From NCBI GenBank assembly GCA_035772735.1, contig JASDFA010000007.1:147869001-147933000 (forward strand): 64,000 nt of DNA, written 5' to 3'. The notes under the pieces are model-generated. The model ran no database searches. It worked only from the letters and a program-made list of their open reading frames with translations, and was not told the DNA's origin. The position numbers and the translations under genes are program-made. Source of the DNA: Datura wrightii (lineage: Eukaryota > Streptophyta > Magnoliopsida > Solanales > Solanaceae). Shown here piece by piece: positions 36,001-47,955 of this stretch (the first letter of the stretch is position 1; every line of letters begins with the position of its first letter).

Positions 36001-37598
36001 AATAAAAACAAGTAGACCACCTTTGCTCGTACTCTAATAGATGTAAAGAAAAATTAATGTCGTGAAAGAAATAGAAGTATTAAATAAGAATAATTCAGTA
36101 AAATTATTATTTTAGTTAATATTTTCTTAAGAGCTTGTAATAAATAAATATAACAAATAAAATAGATTGGAGAAAATATTAATTAATTTAAAAACAAAAT
36201 AAAACATTCGTACCTCAACGACTTTGATAATAATTCTCTATTCAAAACCCCATATCAAAATAATAGTTAAAAATAAAAATAAAAATCGAGAAAACTTTAT
36301 ACCTATGAAAATTCAAGAAGCTTCAACGTGAAAAAAGAAATGAATCATGCTAGTTTTGGATGAAAGAATTTTCCTACGTACTTACGTGTTAAAGAAAGAA
36401 ACATCTTGGAAATTAAAGAATTCTCAATACATGCATATTTGATTTTTCATAATTTTCCCATTTTAATTTATTTGGTTAGTTTTAATTTAACATGAAGCTT
36501 AAGAAGGTTAATAAGACATTTGAATTTTAAGGTATTAAATTAAAGATATATAAAATGTAGCAAAATATCTTTTAATATTATGATCTCAAACATTCTCATG
36601 TAAAAAATTAAAATTATTATAAAAAATAATATATTCTTTATTAAAAGAACTAAAATAAATTTTAAAACGAATAAAATATCAGATTTTAGAATATTACTCC
36701 TGCGAAAGATAAAAAGTAACCCTAATAATACACGACAAGTAACTAAAATTCCCAATAAATGATCATGAAATAAAGCTATCTTATCTTAAATCAAACTAAA
36801 GATGTTTTCGTCGTCTAAAATTTGTCAAGAATGTGTACACGTAATAAATGTAGAGAAATTTAAAATTTAAAATTTATAAGTTTTACATTTTAAGACAGTT
36901 AATAACTGATTTCTGAATTTAATTTTTATATGTAATTAATAATTTTTTTAATACATATATAAAGTTTGAATCAAGCTTTTTAATACATGCATAATAAATG
37001 TGTCGTATGAATGAAAAAGAAAAAAAGAATATGGCAATTTTGAGTTTAATTAATTTATTTCAAGAAAGTACTCATGCCATGGAATGAAAGTACTGATGAA
37101 GAGTTAGAACTAATTAAAGAATTATATAAAATAATCAGCATGATCAGTGATCTAATTCTGCATCATCTGGATTGATGTGTAAACAAGAGGAGTAATTAGA
37201 TTGAAAAATCATTTGAAGCTATTGTTTAAGAGCTTAACACTTTAATTGAGAAGATTATATTATACACGAGCGAAGTTCGCATTTTGGTAAAGCACGGAAT
37301 TTTTTAAATTTTTTGTAGCACTTATTAGTTTCAACATTGAAAGACGTTATCAATATTTTGTTAAATGTAAACAGCGTCATTAATATATATTTAGTGGAAA
37401 ATAAATAAATATGCAAAAATTTTGATGAACAATCGAAGATCATAAATATGAAGAAGAATTGCTAATCTGAAAAATGGAAATAAAATTTCTTTCTCCTAGT
37501 ACGAAATATATTAAGAAATTTATCTAGTTTTGTCCAATATATGCAAAAGGAATTCATTGTAAGTATAAATAAGACAACAAGAGAATTATCAATAACAG
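33053..37598. other. AT-rich intergenic region between PSK and tRNA-Leu
   Basis: No gene seen. The region contains several degraded inverted-repeat elements with CTCCGTTT- or CTCCCTCTTAATTTATA-type ends (about 33858-34100, 34212-34450, 35925-36180). A fragment at 33560-33830 has repeated TGTTTGACCAAAC/TTTGGCCAAA phrases, typical of a common Solanaceae MITE. The open frames in this region are short, very AT-rich and without motifs. Confidence 0.5.
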
Positions 37599-37638
37599 GT
37601 TGAGATGGCCGAGTTGGTCTAAGGCGCCAGATTAAGGT

Positions 37639-37671
<33 letters not shown>

Positions 37672-37679
37672 TCTCAACA
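37599..37679 (+). tRNA. tRNA-Leu (anticodon AAG)
   Basis: An 81-nt class II tRNA. The acceptor arm GTTGAGA pairs with TCTCAAC and discriminator A; the D arm is TGGCCGAGTTGGTCTAAGGC; the anticodon arm is CCAGA-TTAAGGT-TCTGG with AAG at 37634-37636; there is a long variable arm; and the T arm is GTGGGTTCAAATCCCAC. The A and B boxes are intact, CAA motifs lie just upstream (AAGACAACAAG), and a T9 run follows, so it should be transcribed by RNA polymerase III. No intron. The CCA end is not encoded, as expected for a nuclear gene. Confidence 0.97.
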
Positions 37680-37687
37680 TTATCTTC

Positions 37688-37696
37688 TTTTTTTTT
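37688..37696 (+). terminator. RNA polymerase III terminator
   Basis: A run of nine T begins nine bases after the tRNA-Leu 3' end, the standard Pol III stop signal. Confidence 0.85.
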
Positions 37697-37924
37697 AAGT
37701 TTAGTTTTTGGCGGTGCAAAATGTACTCCAAATTTGTGTACATGATTTATACAAATTAAACTTCATATTGGATAAAGGCAAAATCCAGTCATTCCATATA
37801 TTTATTACTTTGCTCTGGCTATAAATGTTGGATTAGATTATTTACTTATCAAGTTCTCAGCTTAAGCAAATGAGTACTGTAGCCAACAACAAACATCAGT
37901 ATTCTTATCTCAAAATATATATGA

Positions 37925-38085
37925 GAGAATAATTAATTGGTAAAGTTGTTGTTAGAGGTCACGGGTTTGAATTATGAAAATAGTTTTTTGAAAAAATATA
38001 TGGTAAGACTATGTATAATAGATTCTTATGATTCAATCTTTCTCCCTATAGAGAAAACTTAATACCATCGGTCTGCCCTATAATA
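37925..38085 (+). mobile_element. TS-type (tRNA-derived) SINE, degenerate
   Basis: The segment TTGGTAAAGTTGTTGTTAGA, then GGTCACGGGTTTGAATTATG (a B-box), GGTAAGACTATGTATAATAG and ACCATCGGTCTGCCCTATA follows the TS SINE consensus of tobacco and other Solanaceae as I remember it. Many C-to-T changes mark an old copy. It lies 250 bp from tRNA-Leu and in the same direction, which looks coincidental. Confidence 0.75.
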
Positions 38086-40627
38086 TATAAGAATAATTTA
38101 ATTCAGTTTTGGACTTTTTAAGAATTTCTTTTTACATTTTATAAATATTTTTTCTGGCCATATCAAATAAAAGGGTGGATCGAATCGGACTCATGGGCCA
38201 AGCCCATTTTATCCTGTTTGGTTGTTTAATTCAAAATGAGGATGTTTAGGATAAGCCAGGTTTAACTAATCCAATCCAAATATACTCTTAACATAGTATC
38301 ATATTATTCATTTTAAATTAAATTCACACATTTTCTTTTTCCAAAAAAAAAAAGTTCGGACATTATTAATTATATTAATCGAGACTATTCCGATACCTTT
38401 TATCTAATTTCTTTTTGTTTCAACTATCAATATAGAACACCTATCTGCACACCAACAAAAGTCCACTGCAATGTAGGATATGGCAAGACGAGAAGAATTT
38501 GTAGCAGAAGCAGCAAAAGAGAAAATTGAATTCTAATTTCTTAGTTTGAGCCATCGAATTAGACTAATTCAAGAAAGGATTATAAAACATTTGTGTTGTT
38601 TCTTTATCATTTCAATTACCATCATATGTTGGCCTTCAATATATCTTTGGGTTGTGAAGAGAGAGAGTGATTGTTGGCTCTTTTGTCAATTAATCAGCAC
38701 TTGTGTGCGTTTATTATTATTATTATTATTATTAAAATTTTCACTTTATTTTTCAGGTGCAAAGAATCTGAATATGACTTCGAAATCTACACATGGTCAA
38801 TATTTTGTGCAACAAAAAGAAAAAAGAAATACAAAAAAGATGCTTCCCAATTGTACTGCTTCTGGAATGTTGATAAGTATATCACATTATTTACTTACCT
38901 CATTTTATTCTTCTTGGTGAACATAGTCTGACTTTGACTTCTAAATTGTTCCCCCCCCCCCCCCCCCCCAAAAAAAAACCTCTAATAATTTGAAGCATAT
39001 TGAGCTATTTACTACTATTAGTGTTGGGCTAAACTGAGTCTAAAAATATTCTTATCATGGTGTAATATGATTTATTTTTGTTAAAAGCTTTCACACTTTA
39101 AGAAATTTTACACTTTATATGTAGGATTTTAATTTGTTCCAGCTATTAATGTGAGAGTTTATTCGAACACTGAATAATTTATTTTAATTAATCTAGCTCT
39201 AGCTTGTTTGAAGTTTGAATAATATAACATAAGAAGTTTTTTTATTCATACCGCTCCAAATTTGAATTTTCTAATCCAATTCAACTGTTTTAAATTTATT
39301 TATCATTGTCAAGATAAATTTTGAATAGTAAATATGACCTCAAAATAGTCAAGGTCGGTTAGTTTCAATTGAACACTCTTCATTTTTATTATATATTCTC
39401 AAAAAATAAAATTATTTACCAAACATATATGAATTCATTCACGATCATATATATAAGAAGAACAATTTTATTTTTTTGAATGTCTATTTATTTTAAATCA
39501 ATATTAATAGATTTATCACAAGTCAAAACATAGTTAGAGTGTTTATGTGTCTTGAACTTATATTGATAGGATCAACCTTTATGTGTCTTGAACTTGGGGG
39601 TGATGGATATAATTAAAAAAGAATATATTTTATGTAGTTAATTTTTAACCACCCAATAAATAAATAAAATACATATAATTTTTTTTGTGAAAGTATTTAA
39701 TTAAAATATTTTATTAAAAATTAAGATGTTTAATTAAAATATAAATTAATTCAAGTTTAATGGACACACACCCAAATGGACCCTGCGGCACAAATTTGGC
39801 TTGTGCTTTAAAGTAGTGTTGCGTATCGGTCGATTCGGTTTATTTTTAAAAGTTTATCGATTTTACTTATCGGTTATCGGTTTGTTGACATGCTAAATCA
39901 TTAAAGAACCGTTAAGATATCGGTTAATCGGTTATTGGTTAATCGATTATTGATCGTTATCGGTTCGGTTATCGGGTTAACCGATAAAATATCACATGAA
40001 AAATCTCATAAGTCATAAATATGTTTAGCTAGAAAAAAGTTGATGAAAAGAGAAACAACATATAGAACTAGCTCAACTAGAACAATCAACTTTAATTTAA
40101 ATGAAAACACCATCCCCTTCACTTTTTATCGACACCCATTCTTGTTTGGATACTTCATATATTGAATGCTAAAATTACAATTTAATAAATTATTATTGAA
40201 TTATCGGTTAACCCGTTAAAAAAGTGGTCAAACCGATAATCGAACCAATAACTTGAAATAGTAAATCAATAATCAAACCGTTAAATCTATAACTTAAATC
40301 ATTAATTCAATAACTTAATTATCGATTCAGATTATTGGTTTACTCGTTAATTTACACCCCTCCTTTTAAGGGAAAAAAAAAAAAGAAAAGAAGGCAAACA
40401 GCGGCCAGCGCAAAGTTTTTAGAGGGCAAAAGGGTCAAAGGAGTAAAAAAGTCGCCGGTTTCGTGCGGAAGGGGCCGCAATTCAGCGATAACACCGATAC
40501 TCACACTATTATATTAAACCTAATTTCCCCCCCCTCTTTCATTAGTCTTTGATCTCTCAACCCGTCTCTGTCCACACTAAAAACTTATTTTCTCTTCTCT
40601 TCTACACTATTCGTCCCAGCAATAACC
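38086..40627. other. Intergenic: repeats and upstream region of aldolase
   Basis: No gene seen before the aldolase ATG. It contains a TTA microsatellite (38711-38733), a C19 run (38951-38969), a repeat rich in TCGGTTATCGGTT (39820-40365) and, just before the gene, a pyrimidine-rich leader with TCTCTTCTCTTCTACAC. An AT-rich TATTATATTAAACC at about 40505 could be the core promoter. Confidence 0.5.
39820..40365. repeat. Repeat built on TCGGTTATCGGTT phrases
   Basis: The left half (39820-39985) has repeated TCGGTTATCGG/TTAATCGGTTATTGG; the right half (40200-40345) has the reverse-complement type (CCGATAATCGAACC, AATCAAACCG). This looks like a fold-back MITE of about 0.55 kb, with GTGTTGCG at the left and TTTACACCCC at the right as possible ends. 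I could not name the family. Confidence 0.5.
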
Positions 40628-43143
40628 ATGTCGTGCTACAAGGGAAAATACGCCGGTAAAATTTCTCACTTAATCTTCTTTCTTTCTGAACTAGTCAACT
40701 GATTTTCTGATCTAATCTTTCCTTATTTTGATCCAAAATCTGTGTTCTCTGCTGATAGATCCCAGATCTTTATGATCCGGATGGGGTCGGGGTCGGTCTC
40801 TGTTTTTTTTTTTTTGTTGGTAAGGTCGGCAGATCTTGGTGGTTTGAACAGGTTTTGCTATTTCTAGTTGAGCTCTTTTGTTTTGTTTGTTGAAGTTTCT
40901 AGTTGTTTAGCTCTTCATTAACAAGATCACTTGCTGGATCTCTTGTTTGAGACTGTTTATACTTTTTCCACTGCTCAATTATATTTGTTAAAAAACATTT
41001 GCTGTGGATTACCTGGGAGATAGCAAGTACCCTTTGAAATAAGTCTAGGTGCTAGCAAGCTTTCCCGGACACCACTTTTATAGAAAAACATTTGAAAAAT
41101 TAGTTCAGCTCCCCCGAGTTTCATATAAAATGAGTCAGCATGAGTATTATCTGTCCCAATTTTACTTGTTAGTTTGGAAGTGTTCTGTATTTGCCAAAGT
41201 AATAGTTAATGATTCTTAATATTCATGCTAGTCAAGGTGCAAAGAAGCTTGGCCCAAACACCGCTGTTGTAAAAAATGTTTATGCTAATCTTGTAACTAA
41301 ATCGGATATGCTGCTCTTTAGATTTTGACTGTCCCTTGAAATGCATATCCTCGCAAAAGTTTCTATACTTGTTCTCCTTTTGTTCTTTTTTCCTTTTTCT
41401 TTTTATAATGTTGTGATTCTTTGTCTATTGTGTACACTGTGTTGTCATAAGTAAAATTAGTTGCATTTTGATGTAAAAGGCTTTTTAGCTATTTTGATTT
41501 GTTGAAAAATAAGGAAAGTGAACAATCGAACTTTTAGGGCCTTGATTGTTGATATGTCTGTCTATGTTCCTTACTTCTTAGTCCCTAGTACATCTTTAAG
41601 AAAGACATTTAGAAAATTGAGGGAATCAAATGGCATTAGGTGGTAAGTGGATTATGTTTGTAGATCCTTGCTATTCAATTTATCTGCAGCTCACTCAGCT
41701 TTCATATGTTTTTGCTACCCAGCTGGTTAGATTTGTTTGCTCTAAGGTGTTATTAATCTGAGAAATGCTTCAATGTTATATCTGTCCTGTCTCTGAAGTG
41801 TGCTTAAATTCTGAATGTTGTTTCCTGCTAATTGGTGTTTATTCAATAACTGATCTATTAGTGTTGATGTACCTATCTTTTGTCGTTGATGCTTTAATTT
41901 TTTTTCCTGAATTATGTTTAGTCATTAGCTTATCTGTTAGTGTCAAATACCTTTTTCTTTTGTTGTTAACATACAATGGATATTGGAATTGATGCAGATG
42001 AGCTGATAGCAAATGCTGCATACATAGCTACCCCTGGTAAGGGTATCCTTGCTGCTGACGAGTCTACTGGCACAATTGGCAAGCGTCTATCTAGCATTAA
42101 TGTTGAGAATGTCGAATTTAACAGGAGGGCTCTCCGGGAGCTGCTCTTCTGCACACCTGGTGCTCTTCAGTACCTTAGTGGAATTATCTTGTTTGAGGAA
42201 ACCCTTTATCAGAAGACTGCATCTGGTATGTTTATATGAGTTCTAATGTGTACTTTTGTGTGTGAAAAATGGATTAGTGATCTTTAGCTTATCTGGTAAA
42301 TTGCTCTTCGGTATTTTAACATAATGATATTTCTGACGCTTTTTGCCCGCATCTGCAGGCAAGCCTTTTGTTGATGTCATGAAGGAGGGTGGAGTCCTCC
42401 CTGGGATTAAAGTCGACAAGGGTACCGTAGAGCTTCCTGGAACCAATGGTGAGACAACTACCCAGGGTCTTGACGGCCTTGCGGAGCGCTGCCAAAAGTA
42501 CTATGCTGCTGGTGCTAGGTTTGCCAAATGGCGTGCAGTGCTCAAGATTGGAGCCAACGAGCCATCTCAACTTGCTATCAATGACAATGCTAATGGCCTT
42601 GCCAGATATGCCATCATCTGCCAGCAAAATGGTCTTGTCCCCATTGTTGAGCCTGAGATCCTTGTTGATGGATCCCATGACATTAACAAGTGCGCTGATG
42701 TCACAGAGCGTGTCCTTGCTGCTTGCTACAAGGCTCTCAATGACCACCATGTCCTCCTCGAGGGTACATTGTTGAAGCCCAACATGGTCACTCCTGGATC
42801 TGATGCCCCTAAAGTTGCACCAGAAGTGATTGCAGAGTACACCGTACGTGCCTTGCAGCGAACAATGCCAGCTGCTGTTCCTGCTGTGGTTTTCTTGTCT
42901 GGTGGTCAGAGTGAAGAAGAGGCCACCCGCAACCTCAATGCGATGAACAAGCTACAGACAAAGAGGCCCTGGACCCTCTCATTCTCCTTCGGACGTGCTC
43001 TTCAGCAGAGCACCCTCAAAGCCTGGTCAGGAAAGGAGGAGAATGTTGAGAAGGCCCGTGCTGCATTCCTCATAAGGTGCAAGGCCAACTCTGAGGCTAC
43101 ACTCGGAAAGTATGCTGGTAGTTCCAACTTGAGCGAGGGTGCT

Positions 43144-43175
<32 letters not shown>

Positions 43176-43179
43176 TTAG
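40628..43179 (+). CDS. FBA: Fructose-bisphosphate aldolase, cytosolic class I
   Basis: Three exons: 40628-40655, 41998-42225, 42359-43179, with phase-1 joins, giving 358 aa, the normal length for plant cytosolic aldolase. There is no transit peptide: the protein starts MSCYKGKYADELIANAAYIA. The catalytic features of class I enzymes are present: LAADEST near residue 28, the KWRAVLKIG lysines, E183/E185 in IVEPEIL, the Schiff-base lysine K225 in LLEGTLLKPNM, the LSGGQSEEEAT loop and the C-terminal Tyr. The enzyme reversibly splits fructose 1,6-bisphosphate to dihydroxyacetone phosphate and glyceraldehyde 3-phosphate in glycolysis and gluconeogenesis. Coding GC content is clearly higher than in neighbouring genes, usual for a highly expressed housekeeping enzyme. 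A tiny first exon and 1.34-kb first intron, possibly with expression-enhancing content, include two SINE remnants. Confidence 0.97.
41000..41275 (+). mobile_element. Two SolS-type SINE 3' remnants in aldolase intron 1
   Basis: At 41005-41085 the sequence reads GGGAGATAGCAAGTACCC, then AAGTCTAGGTGCTAGCAAGC and CCCGGACACCAC. At 41228-41275 it reads GTCAAGGTGCAAAGAAGCTT, then GGCCCAAACACCG. Both resemble the SINE body found in PCF11 intron 1; both lack a recognisable tRNA-like head. Confidence 0.6.
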
Positions 43180-44784
43180 TACAATATTTTGTTCAATTTC
43201 TGCCCTCTTTTTGGTTTCTGTTTAGATTATGTGGTTTTGCATGATGGTTTACTAGGAATGTCTTTTACTGGTCATAGTATGCTAGGCTTTTGCGTCTTTT
43301 CTCCGTCTGAAGTATGTCACCGGACTTGCTTAATAACAGCTTGAGAAACGTCAGCTTTGTGACATTGTAGGGTTTTTTGTTTATCATGTTAATCTAGATT
43401 ATGTTATCAGATATATGCCCCATTTATAGGGGTTATATATATTTATATATTACACTTCAGTTTTGCCTGTCATCAGCTTAGTGTTGCTCCATTTTCAAAA
43501 TTTCTCGTGTGAAGTCATAGTTCTACAATCAAACATACAAAGGCAGATCAGGATTTCATGAACAGCAATGTGCAAAATGGCAAAATGCAAACCGATTATC
43601 CACAAATTTATATAATGAACATTCGAGTTTCACAAATTATCGTCATCTTGTGGGAGAACATCAAGTTTGAACTTCCCTCGATGAATAAAAACATGTGAAG
43701 GAACCTATATATATTCCCAGGGGAATATTCCTATTATAATTCAGATTTTGTAAAGCTTTTCTAATCTCCTTTACCTTTGGTCTTGCATAATTTTCTTTTT
43801 ATAAGAAAATTTTCAAAACTAAGTTTTGGAAAAGGCAAAGCAACAGCCTCGCCCTTATACAAGATTGATGCAGGATGAGTTTGAACATATAGTAATGGTG
43901 CACATACTGCATATCGTAAAAGAATCTCAAGAAACGCTTATTAGTTTATCCCCATCTATCTGAATCACCAGTCTCAATTCAGAAGGGAAGAACTGATAAT
44001 TGAACACAAAATCATTCATTCCGGCTCTATATTTGTTCGAAAAAAATACTTAGCCAATTACACGCGTCCAACTAAAAAATCCTTTCTTCTTTTAACTTTT
44101 CGATCTTCCCATTTATTTCCTGTGTGCCCTTCTTTGCTGGTAATTCTTTTATTTTTCTTTTTCTCTTAATTTATTTTTTTTGTGTGTGCTAGGGGTGGGG
44201 TGGGGAAATATTTTCAAGATAGGTTATAGGCAAAGCCCAAAGTCATGCAAAACTGGTAAAAATGAGTCCGGATGCCGGGATAGTCAGTTTTCGGACAGCT
44301 GGTTAATAATTTAGCCACTATTTTAAAAATATAATTAAGAAATACTCCCTAGCAATTTTGTAATAAAAATATTTCTAGCTAAAACACGAAAACCTTCTCC
44401 ACAGGATATTGAATTTTCAAATTTTAAGGTACCATGAGTAAAATAATATCAAAGAATTAAAAATCATTTTAATAGATATATTATACCTAAGAGAGAAATA
44501 TATACCATGAGTAAAATAATTTAAGGATATAAATTTTTAAAATAAATACCATAAGTAAAATAATGTTAAAAGTTTATTTTAACTCATGGTACCTTATGAT
44601 ATAAGTTTCTGAAATCATAAATTCTTTTGCTAATGATAATACTTTTGAATTTCAGAACATTATCCTGAAATTTAAATTTATATAAGTGAAATTACAAAAT
44701 TATATCCTAAAATTTAATTTTATAGAATTGAAATTAATTTCAATTAAAAATGTTTAAAGGACCGATAACATGAAACAATATATG

Positions 44785-45002
44785 TACTTCTTTCGTTTAT
44801 TTTTACTTGTTATGTTTCACTTCTCGAGTATCAAATTATTAATATGAGAATGATTATAACGTATAGTATTTTTACATAATTTTTGAATATATTTAATTTT
44901 TAAAATATTAAATTTATTTAATTTGATTTAATTTTAAAAATTAATTAAATTGATTCGCGTAAAGTGAAACATGACAATTAAAAATAAACGGAGAGAGCAG
45001 TA
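44785..45002. mobile_element. Stowaway-like MITE
   Basis: The left end TACTTCTTTCGTTTATTTTT, then ACTTGTTATGTTTCAC, mirrors the right end, whose reverse complement is TACTGCTCTCTCCGTTTATT, then TTTAATTGTCATGTTTCAC. TA flanks and AT-rich core fit a Tc1/mariner MITE of 218 bp. Confidence 0.8.
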
Positions 45003-45805
45003 GGAGTCTAGCTGTTTCGTTTAAGTGAATAAATTTTTCAAATGATTCTCAATTTGATGAATTCGTTTATTAAAATAATTTTTCTTTAATTTATATCAAT
45101 AAAATAAGCCATTTCCTTGTTTTTCAAAAAGTGACACACACCGAAAATATACGAAGGCATAGAAAACCCTACTTTAAATATTTACTTTTTTTTCAAAAAT
45201 TTATAATCGTGGGATAAATACATATTCAACTATATAAAATGAGTGTTTATTTAGCTGATTTTGTCTCCCAAAAATATATATAAAAAAGCATTAAACTTAA
45301 AGTGGACTTTTACGGTTACTGGTATATTTTTCTGATGTCCATGACTTCTTAAGAAGTAAAAAGCTAAATTATTTTATTGATACAGAATAAAGAAAAGGAT
45401 AACATTAATACATAAATTAATTAAATTGAACGATCATTTGAAAATATTTATTCAAATTTAAGTTATATACATTGTAGTATAAGAAATTTTTATATTATCA
45501 GATTATTTTTATTTGTTGTAACAGATAATTTGTCTTATTTTATAAAGTTTAAGTTATATGCACCGACTATTAGTGAAAAAATTTCTCACACTATTGCATC
45601 ACCTAAAAGATATCCATATAAGTTCTTTTAAAATGTGAGATTTCTAGTCTTTAAAATAAGACAGATTACATGCCACAACAAGCTAAAGGTGCCCGATAGT
45701 GAAACAATTCTCTATATCAATGCTACACTAATGAGGCATATAACTTAAAGTCAAGTAAATATAGTACTCCGAAGCAAAGCCACCTTCTTCGATAAAAAAT
45801 TACAC

Positions 45806-45830
45806 TATATATATATATATATATATATAT
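45806..45830. repeat. AT microsatellite
   Basis: An uninterrupted TA run of about 12 units in intergenic DNA. Confidence 0.9.
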
Positions 45831-47955
45831 TTATTGAAATTTCTGATTCCGCGACTAACATCAGCAGGATCAGACACGAGAAACATAAGATGAATAGTGT
45901 GGGAAACTGTTGTTTGCAGAGTTTCTGAGATGTGGCAGAACCACTGGGTGGGGTGGGTGGGTAGGGGTTGGGGGTTGGGGGTTCTTCGAACTGTCTTGTA
46001 CGTAGTATAGTACTGATGAACTACTGATAGCGTTTCTGATCAGTCTTCTTGTGGGCATCAGTCGATATGCCATAATACTCCATTTATTCATTTTTATTTA
46101 TCACCGTTCATTTTACAAAAGTTAATGTTTTAAATTTTAATATTCAAAAATTATATGAATATATATTAAAATTTTAAGTAGCGATCTATTTTCATATTAA
46201 TAGGATGAAAAAATTATATCTTAAAATGTTGATCAAAATTCATTTCTGATTGAGAAACGAAACCTGACAAATAAAAGTGAACAAAGAAAAAATATTTACG
46301 GAGATTGAGTAAAATTAAGAGAAGCTTCCCTGCTCGACTCACAAAATCCAGAAATGGCAAAACTGATCAATCAATTTCCAAGCTTTATTCTCTATATCTT
46401 TCTTTTCTCATGAAATATATATTACTAATACTGTATCTTCAACCAATGTTTTCTAAAATCTCCAAGACAATGTACCCTCACTCCAAACAAGTTATTAAAC
46501 CAGTACTCTTCATGAAAATATTGTGTCATCAATTTTTGTTTTTATTTTTTAAAGAAATATTATGCATGGGTGATGCCATTGATTTGACAAGTAACTGAGA
46601 TATGGCAATCCCATTTTCATGTCTCTTAGCGGTCGTTAAGTTCACAGACTATAAGTTATCTACTATTATAATTCATGAATTAATTTATCTCAACTCGAAG
46701 ATGAGGTAAAATAACACCTAGCTTCTGATATGAGTTTGACATTAAATTTATACTTTATTTTTGCTTGGTTCGATAAAATTCATACTTTCAACCAAACAAA
46801 GTATTCCTAATATTCCCAATCTGAATTTTGAAATATCTCACAAACAAATACAGACTAGCCCCATTTATTTGGAGTGTTTTTTTCTTTTTTTCTTTTGGGT
46901 TAAAAAAATGTTTGAGGTTGATCTTCATGACACAACGAGTCTGTTTGAATTAGGTTAAAAAAAATAGCTTTTTAAGCAAAAGTGTTTAAAAGCCAAAAAA
47001 CAAAAAAGTTAGGATCTCTCAACTTAAGGTTTTTGCTTATTTTAAGTAGTTCGCCAAATACTTAAAAAAGCTAAAGAAGATATTAAAAGTAGATTTGAAC
47101 TGGCTCAACGTGGTAAATTAGTTTTCTTTTCGACAAAACGTATCATTAGCCAATATTTTTTAATTAAGTAATTATTTTGCTCTTGTAACGATGTATAAGA
47201 AATATAATTAGCTCACGAAAAAACAGATCGGAAGATGATCATACGGTGAGATACTAAAACTTAAAACCATTTCTGAATGAGGAAATAAAGAGGAAAATAA
47301 AACAATTAAATGTCTTGATCTACACATTTTAATATAACAAAATTAGTCATAACCATGTGAATTATTTTCTACTTCACACAAAAAAGCAGCCTGTGTGATC
47401 CCGCGGAGTCCGAGGAAAGGCTGAACACAAGGATATATTGTATATCGCCTATCCGTGACTTACTGAAAGCAACTTTATTTGTTACTACTTCATACAAAGT
47501 ACTAATCAAATATAATATAAGTAAGTGACTAAGTAGTAATAAAAAATATGCCGTTTCTAATAATTTAACTTTTCAAATGAGATGATCACATAAGATAATA
47601 TGGTATCAAAGCACGAAGAGAAATAGTAATACACATCAGCATAATATCAGAACAGACACGAGAGATAGTAACACACATCAACATGTTACCAGAGCCAAAG
47701 AGAGATCATTTCAAATCTCATGTGACCGCCATACTGAAAGTGAAAATGGAGATAGAAATCGACCCAAAATTTAATCTTCTATAGGATCAGTTAACTTCAA
47801 TCCCTCTAAATCCAACAGAATAGTTAGCATCCTAAATAAAAAATGAAATAAAATACCATAGTCAAATTTAAAATCACTTACCTCCTAGGACAAATTGATG
47901 TTCTGATGTTTTTTTTTTCTTTTGCAGAAACTTTTAATCTCTTCCATTTTAGTAG

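Larger units (their letters stand above)
43180..47955. other. Intergenic between aldolase and the trihelix gene
   Basis: The first 300 bases are probably aldolase 3' UTR. The remainder is AT-rich with no gene I can support. Elements seen: the repeat at 44290-44420 related to 12130-12290, a Stowaway MITE (44785-45002), an AT run (45806-45830), G-rich DNA (45944-45981), and a fragment around 46900-47100 with the AAAGCCAAAA and TTTTTGCTTATTTTAAGTAG phrases of a common Solanaceae hAT-like MITE. Confidence 0.5.

Noticed and set aside
38546..38931. Overlapping open frames as a membrane protein gene
   Set aside because: The longest lacks an ATG at its start, the Leu/Ile run is a translated TTA microsatellite, and the frames are not supported by any motif.
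45870..46091. 73-codon open frame on the - strand
   Set aside because: Its Pro/His-rich part is the translation of a G-rich tandem tract; no family, signal peptide or splice partner.
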